Positions 44,548-56,860 of a stretch of DNA of 64,000 nucleotides are shown piece after piece (positions within the stretch are counted from its first letter, which is position 1; each line of letters begins with the position of its first letter). Position numbers and translations under genes: made by a program. A model generated the notes under the pieces. The model made no database searches, was not told where the DNA came from, and worked only from the letters and a program-made list of their open reading frames with translations. The stretch comes from Rhinopithecus roxellana (Eukaryota > Chordata > Mammalia > Primates > Cercopithecidae). The DNA lies in NCBI RefSeq assembly GCF_007565055.1, contig NC_044567.1:51856260-51920259 (forward strand), read 5' to 3'.

Positions 44548-44768
44548 CCGGGTGCGGTGGCTCATGCCTGTAATCCCAAATGAAAACTCGTCTCCACTAA
44601 AAGACAAAAATTAGCCAGGCATGGTGACAGGTGCCTGTAATCCCAGCTACAGGGAGGCTGAGGCAGGAGAACTGCTTGAACCTGGGAGGCGGAGGTTGCA
44701 GTGACCCGAGATCGCACCATTGCACTCCAGCCTGAGAGACAGAGTGAGACTCTGTCTCAAAAAAAAAT
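44548..44768 (+). repeat. Internally deleted Alu
   Basis: Forward. Left monomer lacks about 80 bp after TGTAATCCC. Flanks AATAAGTGTTGTCA and AATAAGTAATGTCA are the target duplication. Confidence 0.92.
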
Positions 44769-44829
44769 TAAATAAGTAATGTCACTGGGTAACTAGTAAA
44801 TAATAATGAAAGCAGATCCTTAGTGCTCA

Positions 44830-45240
44830 GGGCCTTACTCCTTACTCTACCCTATTCTTTCAGTTCTTCAAATGCCAAGGTTATTTTGGCTTTAGGAATC
44901 TCTCTCCCTCAAGCTATTCAGCTATTCTCTCAGCCTGGAGCACTGTTGCCACCTCACCTCCCTTACGCATCATTTACTTACATCACTTATTTCCTCAGGG
45001 AAACCTTTCCTGATCCTGTCTGTGCTCTCATAACATCTTTTTTTTTTGAGACAGGTCTCACTCTGTCACCCAGGCTGGTGACATAGTGGTGCGATCACAG
45101 CTCACTGAAGCCTCAATCTCCCAGGCTCAAGTGATCCTCCCACTTCAGCCTCCCAAAGGGTTGGAATTACAGGTGTGAGCCACCATGCCTCACTTCATAG
45201 AATCTTATACACTTCCTTATAACCAGAATTGATTTATCAG
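44830..45240 (+). repeat. L2 3' region, split by an Alu
   Basis: TCAGCCTGGAGCACTGTTGCC, CAGGGAAACCTTTCCTGATCC, then after the Alu ACTTCCTTATAACCAGAATTG, as in L2 3' ends. Confidence 0.65.
45039..45194 (-). repeat. Internally deleted Alu
   Basis: Antisense, about 155 bp, inside the L2 piece. Confidence 0.9.
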
Positions 45241-45392
45241 ACTATTTAGCATGATTCTCCAGTACCTCTGGGGAACGTAAGAGGAACAACAGGCAAGGTC
45301 CTTGAATCTCATGATGATTACATTCTGGGGGAAAGAGCATTCTAGCAGCACTGTATCTAATCAACTGGCTAACAATTTGTATAATTCTTTTT

Positions 45393-45690
45393 TTTTTTCT
45401 TTTTTTGAGACAGAGTCTTGCTCTGTTGCCCAGGTTGAAGTACAGTAGCACGATCTCAGCTCACTGCAACCTCCACCTCCCAAGTTCAAGCAATTCTCAT
45501 GCTTCAGCCTCCTGAGTAGTTGGGATTATAGGCACGTGCCAACATGCCTGGCTAATTTTTTGTATTTTTAGTAGAGATGGGGTTTTACTATGTTGGCCAA
45601 GCTGGTCTTGAACTCCTGACCTCAAGTGATCCGCCAGCCTCATCCTCCCAAAGTTCTAGGATTACAGGCATAAGCCACCATGCCCAGCCT
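45393..45690 (-). repeat. Alu
   Basis: Antisense. Target duplication GTATAATTCTTTTT at 45379-45392 and 45691-45704. Confidence 0.96.
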
Positions 45691-45898
45691 GTATAATTCT
45701 TTTTAAAGTATTTTTCTTCTATATTTAGGGTGTGGAAAGTGAAACAGGAAACAAGAGTGAGTCTATTTCACAGCTTTATTCTCAGCCTTAATGCCAGGTA
45801 ATCAACACATACTTGTTGAATTATTAACTAATGATAACAGCAACAGAGTGCTTTTTAAAAAAAATAGGACAGAAATTCATGCTTAAAACTGCACAATT

Positions 45899-46228
45899 GG
45901 CAAGGCATGGTGGTTCACGCCTATAATCGCTGAGCCTGTAAACACCTGTAATGCACTTTGGGAGGCTGAGGCCAGCAGATCACCTGAGGTCAGGAGTTTG
46001 AGATCAGCCTGGCCAACATGGCGAAACCCCGTCTCTACTTACAAATACAAAAAATTAGCTGGATGTGGTGATACACGCCTGTAGTCCCAGCTACTCGGGA
46101 GGCTGAGGCAGGAGTATCGCTTGAACCCGGGAGGCGGAGGTTGCAGTGAGCCAACATTGTACCACAGCACTCCACCCTGGGTGACAGAGTGAGACTCTAT
46201 CTCAAAAAAAAAAAAAAAAAAAAGCCAG
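45899..46228 (+). repeat. Alu with a short internal insertion
   Basis: Forward. Extra text (CTGAGCCTGTAAACACC) after the first CCTATAATC. Target duplication AAACTGCACAATT at 45886-45898 and 46229-46241. Confidence 0.94.
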
Positions 46229-47584
46229 AAACTGCACAATTATGATTCCAGGATGATCAGTAAATTAAGGATTTTAAACACATATAACCACAGCAATACC
46301 TTGAAGGAAAGACTGAAGAGAATTATTTGTCTGCTAAGATTACTTGAAAAACAAAAGAAAATAAAAATGGTTTAAATTGTTATTACAGAAGGACGAAACC
46401 AGAAAAGGAGAGCCTGGAAGAGGAATAAGACCGTCACTTCCATCTCTTCCTAAAAAGACAAAGAAGGCTTCAATGCCTTCACTGTTGTTTTGGATTGGAA
46501 TGGTGCTGCAATGGAAACTGTAAATACAAATAAACATGAAAACAACAAATGCAGACGTAAAATAAAGACATGCTAGAAATCAAAGAAACCGACCTCTACC
46601 AGACACACCCAGGTCTGGGTGTACCTTTGCCTGTTGTTCCTGACTTGCATAGCCCAAGCAAGGTGGAAGGAGAAACATAACAAAATGATAACAGGAAAAG
46701 AGAGAGCAGAGGGTCTTGGAACATAAACTGTTAAAATAATAATATGAATAAGGGGGAAAGGAGAGAGATTTCACTTCCCACTAGCAATAAGTGAGCTCTT
46801 TTTCTTAAGCGGTAACTGTTAACAACTGAAAAACATACATAATAATCACAAGTTATAAATGTTCTCAGAAACTCCCTGGTTTCAACTATTCTATGACAAA
46901 TATCTGCAGAGGGACCTCAGCATCTGCTATGAAGTTCAGGGAAAAGTAATTCTAACCAATGGAGCTGTGCCAAAATATCACCCCCGGGGTCTGACCAATT
47001 AAATGGCTGCTTCTTAGTGTGGAGTTTAGGAGAGATGACAGATTGAACACTGCAGCAGAGAAACCTACACTTTCATTTCAACCCAGGCATTCTGCCCCAA
47101 AGGGCGAGTCAATCAGGAAACAAAGCAGTTCAGAGTAAAGTCTTCTAACAACACCGAAAACAGAATAAATGGACCTGCAGTTTAATTACAGCAGGATCCT
47201 TCTTCCATCGAAACTGATGACAAAGCTCATCAAGAATAAAGAGACTCTGATCCCCCTACTACTCTGGTGCAGGAAACAGGATTTACCAGATAAGCTCTTC
47301 TGGCCCTTCTACTGAAGAAGCTGCATTCACAAGATATTATCACAATGACTGACTAATGGGTAACCAGCATTCTTTTTTTAAATGAAGGCAGGGACTAGGT
47401 GAAGGGGTTTTTGGCACTCCAATGCACTGGGAAAATACAGCACTTCAGGACAGGAATTCTGTCTAGGCTCAAAATTATACAATTTACCTTTCCAAAGTGG
47501 ACTGCAGGAAAATTACTGCAGCCAAATGTACCATGGTATAGAATGAATTCTGGTGTTAACTCCTTTAATTTCCTCAAAACAGTA

Positions 47585-47690
47585 AAACCTCCTACACTGA
47601 AAAGATCATTGAAAGGATTAAAATAATGCACGTCAAAGCATTTACCCCAGAGCCCAGCAAACAATGGGTGTTCGACAGAAATTGGCTGTA
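47585..47690 (+). repeat. MIR 3' end
   Basis: Forward: GAAAGGATTAAAATAATGC, GAGCCCAGCAAACAATGGG. Confidence 0.6.
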
Positions 47691-47786
47691 AATAATTTAA
47701 ACAAAGTATTTTTTAAGGTTATTTTTGTTGTTGTTGTTATTGTTGTTATTGTTGTTTTAACACAGAAAGGCCCAATAAGGTTCTTA

Positions 47787-48262
47787 ACTTTTTTATTTAT
47801 TTTTGAGACAGGGTCTCCCTCTGTCACCTAGACTGGAGTGCAGTGGCATGGTCTCACTCAATGTACCTTCTGCCTCCTGGGCTCAAGTGATCCTCCCACC
47901 TCAGCCTCCTGGGTAGCTGGGATTACAGGCACAAACCACCATGCCCAGCTTTTTTTTTTTTTTTTTTTTTTTTTTAAGACAGTCTCACTCTGTCACCCAG
48001 GCTGGCAGGCTGGAAAGCAGTGGCGTGATCTTGGCTCACTGCAGCCTCTGCCTCCCAGGCTCAAGCGATTCTCATGCCTCAGCCTCCCAAGTAGCTGGGA
48101 TTACAGGCGCTCATCACGCCTGGCTAATTTTTGTGGTTTTAGTAGAGACGGGGTTTCACCACATTGCCCAGGCTGGTCTCAAACTCCCAAGCTCAAGCAA
48201 TCCACTACCTTGGCCTTCCACAGTCCTGGGATTATAGGGGTGAACTACTGCACCCAGTGCAT
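47787..48262 (-). repeat. Trimeric Alu (left-right-A25-right)
   Basis: On the minus strand a full dimer (48262 to 47976) and a run of about 25 A are followed by a second right-type monomer (47950-47800). One target duplication, TAAGGTTCTT at 47777-47786 and 48263-48272, encloses all of it. Confidence 0.8.
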
Positions 48263-48327
48263 TAAGGTTCTTTAAAAAGACAATGTTTATCAGCTCTATT
48301 CCTCTATCTGCTTTTTAAAAATTTAGG

Positions 48328-48645
48328 GGCCAGGCACGGTGGCTCACACCTGTAATCCCAGCACTTTGGGAGGCTGAGGCAGGTGGATCACGAGGTCAAG
48401 AGATTGAGACCATCCTGGCCAACACGGTGAAACCCCATCTCTACTAAAGATACAAAAAATTAGCCAGGCGTGGCGGCATGCACCTGTAGTCCCAGCTATT
48501 CGGGAGGCTGAAGCAGGAGAATGGCATGAACCCAGGAGACAGAGCTTGCAGTGAGCCGAGATAGCGCCACTGCACTCCAGCCTGGGTGACAGAGCGAGAC
48601 TCCGTCTCAAAAATTAATTAATTAATTAAGTAAGTAAGTAGGTAT
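48328..48645 (+). repeat. AluY-type Alu with (AATT)n(AAGT)n tail
   Basis: Forward full-length Alu whose tail has become a short compound microsatellite (48612-48641). Confidence 0.94.
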
Positions 48646-49502
48646 GCCAATACCTCTAATCAAGCTCAATTTAGTTTTCAAACCACTCCTCTAAGAATTA
48701 AATGACTACAGTTCTTCCACCAGTTCTTAATTATATAACCCCCTGAAAAACTTCTCAGAGGTGGTCAGAGTGGTTTATCCTCCTTGCAGCCCCAGGCTGT
48801 TAAATCTCTTCCCAATTCCACCCCATTGCTAATGAGTTTGTTACTCCCCACAACTCTGCAGTCCAGCCAGTTTAGAATTTATCCCTTAGCTCCTCAACCC
48901 TTCTCTGCCAAATTCAAAGAATGAACATACACCTCTGGTCTCCACTTGGTGCACTGTAATTGCTTGCACTGCACTGAAGTCAGATAGGATTTGGTGATAA
49001 ATCCGGGATGAATTGAGACTAAGCACCCCCTTCCTCCCACAGACCTTTAGCTTGGTTTGACGTTTGATCTCAATCTGAAAATTATGCTGACTTTCTGAAA
49101 TGTTTTCTGCTCCTGCCAGGAGGATGTGATCTACCCGGTATCTATGCCATGCAGCATAAATGAATAGACATTTCTAGTTTTCCTGGTGTCATAAAAACCT
49201 TTGTATCGTCACCATATTCTCTCCTTGCCAGGAACACCTGTGCTCAACCTGATCTTCAGGTTTTACTATTGGCCTATATCCCACAACAAAGTGCAAAATG
49301 CCTCATATTCACCACTCTTTGATAGAGTCAAGAAAAAAGACACCTGAGCTGATAGCAGAAAGGAATGTTGTTCTCACTGCTTTCACACACAGTCACTAGA
49401 ACATCCACATTGAGATATGCTGCTACTTTACCCTTTTGCTCCTGGAATTACAAAGTGGAAGGACAGACGATTTTCTTTGCAATATGACAAGAGTACAGAA
49501 TG

Positions 49503-49528
49503 CACGCGCACACACACACACACATACA
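49503..49528. repeat. Short (CA)n repeat
   Basis: CACGCGCACACACACACACACATACACACA-type run, interrupted. Confidence 0.85.
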
Positions 49529-49734
49529 CACATTATCAAAACCTTCACTTGTCCCATATTATAGTATCAGACCAGCAGAATGGACCTGGTTCAAGTGGTT
49601 GTGATAATCCACAAAGATCCCGAGATGACTTGAGCAGATGGTTATCCTATAACCAATCCAGTCCTCTAATGAATGTAATAAAGCACATTTCACGGTAGGA
49701 AGCAATGGGAAATGGGAGGTGGGTTCAGAAAATA

Positions 49735-49810
49735 GGGGCTGCTGAGATTGTTTACCAGCTGAGTGACCCCAAGCAAATTACTTACTTAATCTCTTCTCCA
49801 GAGACTTGCC
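49735..49810 (+). repeat. Possible MIR core
   Basis: GAGTGACCCCAAGCAAATTACTTACTTAATCTC resembles the MIR core (GTGACCTTGGGCAAGTTACTTAACCTC). Short. Confidence 0.55.
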
Positions 49811-49998
49811 AAGGGATGAAGCAATTCAGCAGCTAGCATTAGATGCAGCCTCCAGTACTCAAGGAAAGTATGAATTCAAAGACTTTAAAAAAGTTCACAA
49901 ACACCCGGTAGTCATTTATAAACCACGCTCAGAAAACACTCAAAAGTTAGGCTAAAAATTCTGGAAACCAACAAAAACAAACTGTTATTTAAAAGAAT

Positions 49999-50281
49999 GG
50001 GCCAGGCGTGGTGGCTCACGCCTGTAATGCCAGCACTTTCGGAGGCCGAGGTGGACTCATCACTTAAGGTCAGGAGTTCAAGACCAGCCTGGCCAACATG
50101 GCGAAACGCTGTCTCTACTAAAAATACAAAAATTAGCCAGGGCTGGTAATGGGCACCTGTAATCTCAGCTACTCAGGAGGCTGAGGCAGGAGAATTGCTT
50201 GAGCCATGGAGGCAGAGGTTGCAGAGAGCTGAGATCGTACCATTGCACTCCAGCCTAGGTGACAGAGTGAGACTCCATCTC

Positions 50282-50315
<34 letters not shown>
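49999..50315 (+). repeat. Alu
   Basis: Forward full-length Alu with an A-tail of more than 30. Confidence 0.95.
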
Positions 50316-50316
<1 letters not shown>

Positions 50317-50319
50317 AAT

Positions 50320-50503
50320 GGGCCTGTTGTAGTGGCTCACACCTGTAATCCCAGCTACTGGGTGGCTGAGGTGGGAGGATCACTTGAGCCTGGGAGATCA
50401 AGGCTGCAGTGAACTGTGATCGCACCACTGCACTCCAGCCACTGCACTCTAGCCTGGGTGACAGAGGGAGCCTCAGTCTCAAAAAATAAAAATTAAAAAA
50501 ATA
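50320..50503 (+). repeat. Alu right-monomer type (FRAM-like)
   Basis: Forward short Alu with a small internal duplication (CACTGCACTCCAGC then CACTGCACTCTAGC). Confidence 0.88.
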
Positions 50504-50510
50504 GAAGGCG

Positions 50511-50630
50511 GTGGCCAGGTGTGGTAGCTCACACCTGTAATCCCAGCACTATGGGAGGCCAAGGAAGGAGAATCACCTGAGGCCAGGACTTTGCGACCAG
50601 CTCGCAGCCTGGGCAACACAGCAAGACTTC
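50511..50630 (+). repeat. Alu left-monomer fragment
   Basis: Forward GGCCAGGTGTGGTAGCTC to GCAACACAGCAAGAC. It abuts an inverted Alu. Confidence 0.85.
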
Positions 50631-50886
50631 ACTCTGGTGCCAAGGCTAGATGTGATGCACTCTTGGTCACTGCTGCCTTGACCTGGGCTCAGGTGATCCA
50701 CCCACTTCAACCTCCTGAATAGCTGGGACTACATGCACATGCCACCACACTCAGCTATTTTTATTTTTGTAGAGACGGGGGTCTCACTATATTGCCCAGA
50801 CTGGTCTCAAACTCCTGGGCTTAAGCAATCCTTCCGCCTCAGCTTCCCAAACTGTTCGGATTACAGGCATGAGCCACTCCCCAGGC
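50631..50886 (-). repeat. Alu in inverted orientation to its neighbour
   Basis: Antisense diverged Alu (CACTCTGGTGCCAAGGCTAG to CATGAGCCACTCCCC), tail-to-tail with the fragment at 50511. Confidence 0.88.
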
Positions 50887-50903
50887 TCTACAAAAAAAGA
50901 GAA

Positions 50904-50962
50904 AAATATATATATATTTTTACATATATATAAAGAGAAAAAAAATATATATATATATATGT
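50904..50962. repeat. (AT)n-rich repeat
   Basis: Two TATATA runs separated by an A-rich spacer (AAAGAGAAAAAAA). Confidence 0.9.
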
Positions 50963-50973
50963 TAAAAGGATGG

Positions 50974-51283
50974 AGGCCAGGCACAATGGCTCACGTCTGT
51001 AATCCCAGCACTTTAGGTGGCCAAGGCGGGTAGATCATCTGAGGTCAGGAGGTTGAGACCAGCCTGACCAACATGGAGAAACCCCATCTGTACTAAAAAT
51101 ACAAAATTAGCCAGGTGTGGTGGCACACGCCTATAATCCCAGCTACTCTGGAGGCTGAGGCAGCAGAATCATTTGAACTCGGGAGGCGGAGGCTGTGGTG
51201 AGCTGAGATCACGCCATTGCACTCCAGCCTGGGCAACAAGAGTGAAACTCTGTCTCAAAACAATAAAAAATAAATAAAAAAAA
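50974..51283 (+). repeat. Alu
   Basis: Forward. Target duplication AAAAGGATGG at about 50964-50973 and 51284-51293. Confidence 0.94.
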
Positions 51284-52269
51284 AAAAGGATGGTGAATTA
51301 TAGGCTAAAATTTCCCATTGTTATTTTAAAAAATAGCCGAACACAGACTGAATCCCATATCTATCAAAAGTAACATCAGCAGTCAATTCAGTGGCTCCAT
51401 TTTATAAACCATATAGATGCAGTATGTTATAAACTAGGAAAAACAACCATGCTCAGGAAGAAAGAATGGTCCCTAGAAGAAAGACATGCATATGGATAAA
51501 GGCAAGGGCTGTAAAGGACTAGTTATGTTAGCTTCTTTTCAAACCCAAAATGGAGACTTCTTCAGCCAAGCTCAAATATTAGAAGTCTTGACTTTTTAAC
51601 AGCACCAAGTTTCAAAACACAGGCATACAAGTTACAGTAGACAAACACATCCTGTTTGCACTTGACTTCCTATTTTGGGCTATCTGATCTCTTTCCACTG
51701 CTGCACCCTAGACCTTCAACAAATAGGTAACCTTTCATATCTGCTACCAACTGGTTCACTAGACAGTATTTCAGTGACAATAAAGTACATTTATTATATG
51801 AGTTAGGTAAAAGATCTGCCTAACAAGCACCAAAAACCAATCATGAGCGTCCAAGAGACTTTCTGGATTTCCCATGCTTTGTACTGACATCTGACTTAAG
51901 CAATAAAAACTTAACACAAATAGTGTTGAGATAAGGAAATTAACCCTGAAACAAAACTCGGAATATGAGGGCTGGAAAAAAGAGCAAGAAAAATTGAAAA
52001 TGTTTTAATAATTTAATGTTAGCCCCTTTTCAAATGCAGAATGAACGGATTCCCAGAAGGGAGTGACTGAGACAGCTAAACGGTCCTTTGGTGAAAACTG
52101 CCTCAAATCCAACCGGCTACCAACTGGACAGTCAGTCTACTTTTCAGCATTGCAAAAGCCTTCAATTTTAGACACCTAAAGCCTCCACTTCAAGTGCAAC
52201 TTTCCACTACTTTCAAAGAGTTGGTGGTTTCCGAGGCCACATTCAGTTCTAGAAGTAAACACTGGGCAA

Positions 52270-52385
52270 CAAATACCCCAGTTTAATGAACAAGTCATTT
52301 AGCCTCTTTGGGTCTGTTTTCTCATCTGGAAAACAGGAAGGTTGAACTACACTCATCTCTAATGTTTTCTCCAGCTATAGAAAAA
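52270..52385 (+). repeat. Possible MIR fragment
   Basis: GTCATTTAGCCTCTTTGGGTC, TTTCTCATCTGGAAAACAGG. Confidence 0.5.
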
Positions 52386-52844
52386 AATTGAGGATTCAAT
52401 ATTAACGGTTAGCAGAAGTTTCTGTGGCTTCCTGCATTATTTCTTTGGTCAACTAAGATGCCTCTGACATCCCACATCCCACACTGTGAATAAATGCCCT
52501 GATCTACCTCCCCAGCACCCAAAGATTTTTTTTCCCTTTCCCTTTCACTTGAAACATGCATCGGAAATTTCCCTCTTGAAAGCAATACACTGACAAATTT
52601 TAAGTACTGTTCTTTATACAAGGTCTTTTATTAAGATCTTAATATAATCACCAGTCAATTCCTACGCTGCTCATCTGATTCATGGAGGAACTCGAGCCAC
52701 AAAAGGATGGAGAAAATCTGACCGGCAGCATGTGGCACACCCACACAGTGACTGCTAATGGGGAAAGAATGAGGCAAAATCTGGGTAAAAAAAAAGGAGT
52801 GGTAAAGAGAAGTTCAGTGAGTCAGTGCAAGGGAAAACACAGGT

Positions 52845-52905
52845 TAATGGAAAAGAAAGAAAAGGAAATGTGAAAGGAAGAAGAAAAGCAAAAAGGGAGG
52901 GAATC
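52845..52905 (+). repeat. Purine-rich (GAAA/GGAA) tract
   Basis: About 60 bp, almost only A and G. Confidence 0.8.
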
Positions 52906-52939
52906 TATAAACCATGAGCAGAAACTTAAAAATCTGAAA

Positions 52940-53450
52940 TTCTGTTCAGTTATTCATTCATTCACCCAATAGATATCGAATGCCCACTATGTGCAGGGAA
53001 CTGAACTAGACACTAGGGGAAAGACAAAGGTCAACCAGACAGATCTGCTCAGTGAGGCCATGGTCTAGTAGGAGATAGATATGTACACAAACAACTATAA
53101 TAGATGGCAGAAAGTGTAATGTGCCACAAATGAGACATAAAAGAGAATTCTCTGCTATGAGACTCAGGAAGAAGTGATTACTCCCAGTGAGGGATCAGAC
53201 TAGGGGGCCTTCATGAGAAGAATGACATTCCAAGCCAAAAGCACAACAGAAACAAGGATACTCAAGTAGGAAATCAAGAACATACAGGAGCAGTGAGTAA
53301 TTGGCAATAGTTAGTGATCCAGAGAGCCACGTCTAAATTGGATAGCTGGACTGGAGCCAGACTGAGTATTCAGAAACTGGCTTTAGTATCTGAATTTAAG
53401 TCTAGTGAAAGAGGAAGGGGACAGGGCGGAGTTGGTAGACTAGGAGCCAG
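52940..53450 (-). repeat. L2, reverse orientation
   Basis: TTCATTCATTCACCCAATAG, CCCACTATGTGCAGGGAACTG, GGCCATGGTCTAGTAGGAG, then GACTAGGGGGCCTTCATGAG, follow the reverse-complement L2 consensus in order. Confidence 0.65.
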
Positions 53451-53789
53451 AGGAAAGTCAAAAACTTAACCCATAAAATTAAGATAATAAAATCAACACA
53501 AAATCAGTGAGAACAGATATGTAAAGTTCCTCCAAAGAGAGAATATCTTCCAAACCAAAAGCAAGAAGAGAACAAAAAGGCTTGGATGACTATATGAATA
53601 CACAGGTATTTAAACAAAGAATGTGACTACATCTAAGACTGATTAGCAAAGAAATCTGGAAAAATCTAGAAAAAACAAGGAGGGGCATTTTGACTCCAAA
53701 ACTGCCCAAGGCCGAGAAATACTAGAGGGAGGTGACATAACATCTTCTCTGCAGTGGAACAAGGTTATTTCATGAAGCTTAGATGGGAA

Positions 53790-54020
53790 CAGCATATAGT
53801 AGCACATAGGGGTATGGGCTCTTAGAGGCAGAGGGACTTGGTTCAAATCTCAGTTCAGCATCTTATCAGCTTAAAGAGAGTCTTGGTTTCCTCATTTGTA
53901 AATTGAAGATAATTGTGCCTACTTTGAAGGAGGATCACTGGGAGAATAAAATGCCCTACTGTATGCAAAGTACTTAATACAATACCAGGTATTATGGGAA
54001 ACAATCAATAATCTTTTTTG
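53790..54020 (+). repeat. MIR
   Basis: Forward: GACTTGGTTCAAATCTCAGTTC, GTTTCCTCATTTGTAAATTG, GTACTTAATACAATACCAGG. Confidence 0.85.
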
Positions 54021-55019
54021 TAACTGTATTCTGCCCTAAAAGTCATTCTATCTTATAAATCCATGCTCACCAAGCAAGCTTGATATTATTAAATTTGATT
54101 GCCAGATCTCTTGATACTGAAAAGCAATTATCCTAACAAATTCCAGAATCCTCTTAACAGAAAAGGAATCCTTCATTCTAAAATAATAAATTGGCATTCC
54201 ATTCTGAGCTCAATCACTCAAGTCTGAATACAATCCTGTCTTCAAGACTAATTATTTCCAGGTTCTCAACAAAATACATTTTCTGACCCAAGACTAGACT
54301 GACGACACAGTGACCAAAATCCTGAGGGGTCATCCTGAGAAGCTAGATTGGCATCACCCTGGCCAGCCCCACCTAATGCCACCTTCACTCTACAAGCTAA
54401 CTTGTATAATACTTTCCCATACTTCTCCTCCACCTTCCTCTCATACCCTTCAATCACGCACTATAATGAAGTACTTTACCTTCCTCTCTAACCGTGTAGA
54501 GGTCAAATATCCCATCTTATCCATTTTTGCATTTTCCTCCATATCCCAATATAACTTGCATCAAAAGAACCACAATAAATATTTACTGTAAAACACAATT
54601 TTGCTTAACAACACAAGCCATTGCATTCCACCATTCCCACAAGCTGAGGCCTCTTTCTGATTTATTTTTCCCACATCAGATGGGTAATGCACTGACTTTG
54701 TAGTAACAAGGCTTGAGGGAAGCACATCTCATACATGTGCATGAAAATCCAATCATTACACTTATGAACAACAAAATAATCCCCTTTCTAATTTACTGAA
54801 CTCTTATTCTATCCTTTTCTTCCCCTCTCCTTCCTTCCCCTCCCCCACCTCTCCATTCCTAAACTGCCAGATTATTATAGAAAAATAAGAAGACTTTATT
54901 TAACTGGGTTGCTAACAAATTCATACAGCTGGAGCTAAGCCATAACTGGGCTCTAAAAACCTTTCATTTATCTCTAGCTGATGTCCTGATAGGACTTTCC
55001 AAAGAACAGTGTCATGCAA

Positions 55020-55205
55020 GGTTTAGGAGCATGGGGCCTGGGTCAGACAGAACTCACAGTCTTCTTTCTGTGTGACCTGTCAAGGTGATTAATTCCCTGA
55101 GCATCATTTTTCTCATCTGTAAAATGAAGTACCTAAATGAGGTCATTCACACAAATCCTTAACACTAGAACAGTGACCGGCTTAGAGTAGGTGCTTAGTA
55201 AATAC
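55020..55205 (+). repeat. MIR
   Basis: Forward: GTGTGACCTGTCAAGGTGAT, TTCTCATCTGTAAAATG, GAACAGTGACCGGCTTAG. Confidence 0.85.
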
Positions 55206-55576
55206 CGATCCAACAGCTTTTAAAATCTTGCCTTCACACACATGCTCCTCTATGGAAGTTTGTACAGGGCAAACTCCTTGTGATCTTCCTTTTTCTTCAA
55301 TTCCCAACTTCCCTACGAAAGTAGCTGGTACTCTGCCTTCACTTCTCCATCACATACTCATTCATAAACTCAATTTCATTCTGCAGAAAGCCCTTTCTCC
55401 ATGGTCACCAATGATCTTCTAATGGATAAATGTGTGGCTCTTTCCTACGTCCTCAACCTTCATGATCTCCCTGCAGCCCCATACACCCACAACCTATCCA
55501 TATTCTTCCTTATGAAGCTGTCCTCAGAGGGTTACCAAGAATTATGGACAGAAATAAAACTTTAATTAAGCATTAG

Positions 55577-55877
55577 ACCAGGTGCAGTGGCTCACCTGTA
55601 ATCCCAGCACTTTGGGAGGCTGAGGTGGGTGGATCACCTGAGGTCAGGAGTTCAAGACCAACCTGGCCAAAACGGTAAAAACCCATCTCTACTAAAAATA
55701 CAAAATTAGCCGAGTGTGGTGGCACACACCTGTAGTCCCAGCTACTCAGGAGGCTGAGGCAGGAGAATCACTTGAACCCAGGAGGCGGAGGTTGCAGTGA
55801 GCCAAGATCATGCCATTGCCCTCCAAGCCTGGGCGACAGAGCAAAACTCCATCTCAAAACAAAACAAAACAAAAAAC
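55577..55877 (+). repeat. Alu in L2
   Basis: Forward full-length Alu with an (AAAAC)n tail. Confidence 0.95.
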
Positions 55878-56349
55878 ACATTAATCAGGCTGGACTTTGA
55901 CGCATTTCCTTGTAATCGAAAGTCACACGGCACTAGATACTGACCATTTGCATCCCTACTGTTTCTAAAGATAGGATCTCTGACTTTAGAAGCATAAGGC
56001 TTTTTTTTAAGAATTGCCTGACATACTTTTCAGATCCCAAATTCTGGTAAAACAGCTGATGTCAACCAGTTTGAAGACCCTCAGAGAGAAACGAAATCAG
56101 CATAATACAGTTTTTTCATCTCCTGGTCCCATTACGTCACCTTTCTCTCTCTGGTCAACCAACAATCTCCACACTCCAGCCCACTCCAAAATCCTTAAAA
56201 ACCCTAGTTCCAAACTCCTCAGCGGGATGGATTTGCAGTTCTCTCTCATCTCCTCATTCTGCAGCCCTACAATTAAACCCCGCCCCCATGTCTTGGGTAT
56301 TGACTTACCACACATCAGGCAGCACACTTACTCCCAATACACTTGAATT

Positions 56350-56645
56350 AAGGGCAGGGCGCGGTGGCTCAAGCCTGTAACCCCAGCACTTTGGGAGGCC
56401 GAGACAGGCGGATCACAAGGTCAGGAGATCGAGACCATCCTGGCTAACATGGTGAAACCCCGTCTCTACTAAAAAATACAAAAAACTAGCCGGGCGAGGT
56501 GGCGGGCGCCTGTAGTCCCAGCTACTCGGGAGGCTGAGGCAGGAGAATGGCATAAACCCGGGAGACAGAGCTTGCAGTGAGTTGAGATCCGGCCACTGCA
56601 CTCCAGCCTGGGCAACAGAGCGAGACTCCGTCTCAAAAAAAAAAA
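56350..56645 (+). repeat. AluYRa-like Alu in L2
   Basis: Forward. Target duplication AATACACTTGAATT at 56336-56349 and 56646-56659. It has GGCTCAAGCCTG, CTAGCCGGGCGAGG and GATCCGGCCACTG. Confidence 0.96.
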
Positions 56646-56860
56646 AATACACTTGAATTCTCCTTATAGGCTCCTTTTCCCACATTGGCTCCCACTGCAG
56701 GCGCAGTAGCTTGACTCGCCTTTGACATCAATAACCACTCTTGCTCCCTTATTTTCCTTCCCTGGTTCCTCCTTGTGCTCCCTACATAGGCCCCAGGGCT
56801 CTGTACTCCTTACTCTTCCCTCTTCCTTTCCTTCTCTAGTGAATTTTACTTCCACTTTTT

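Noticed and set aside
56014..56346. 110-codon open frame on +
   Set aside because: Lies within the decayed L2 region. No conserved motif.
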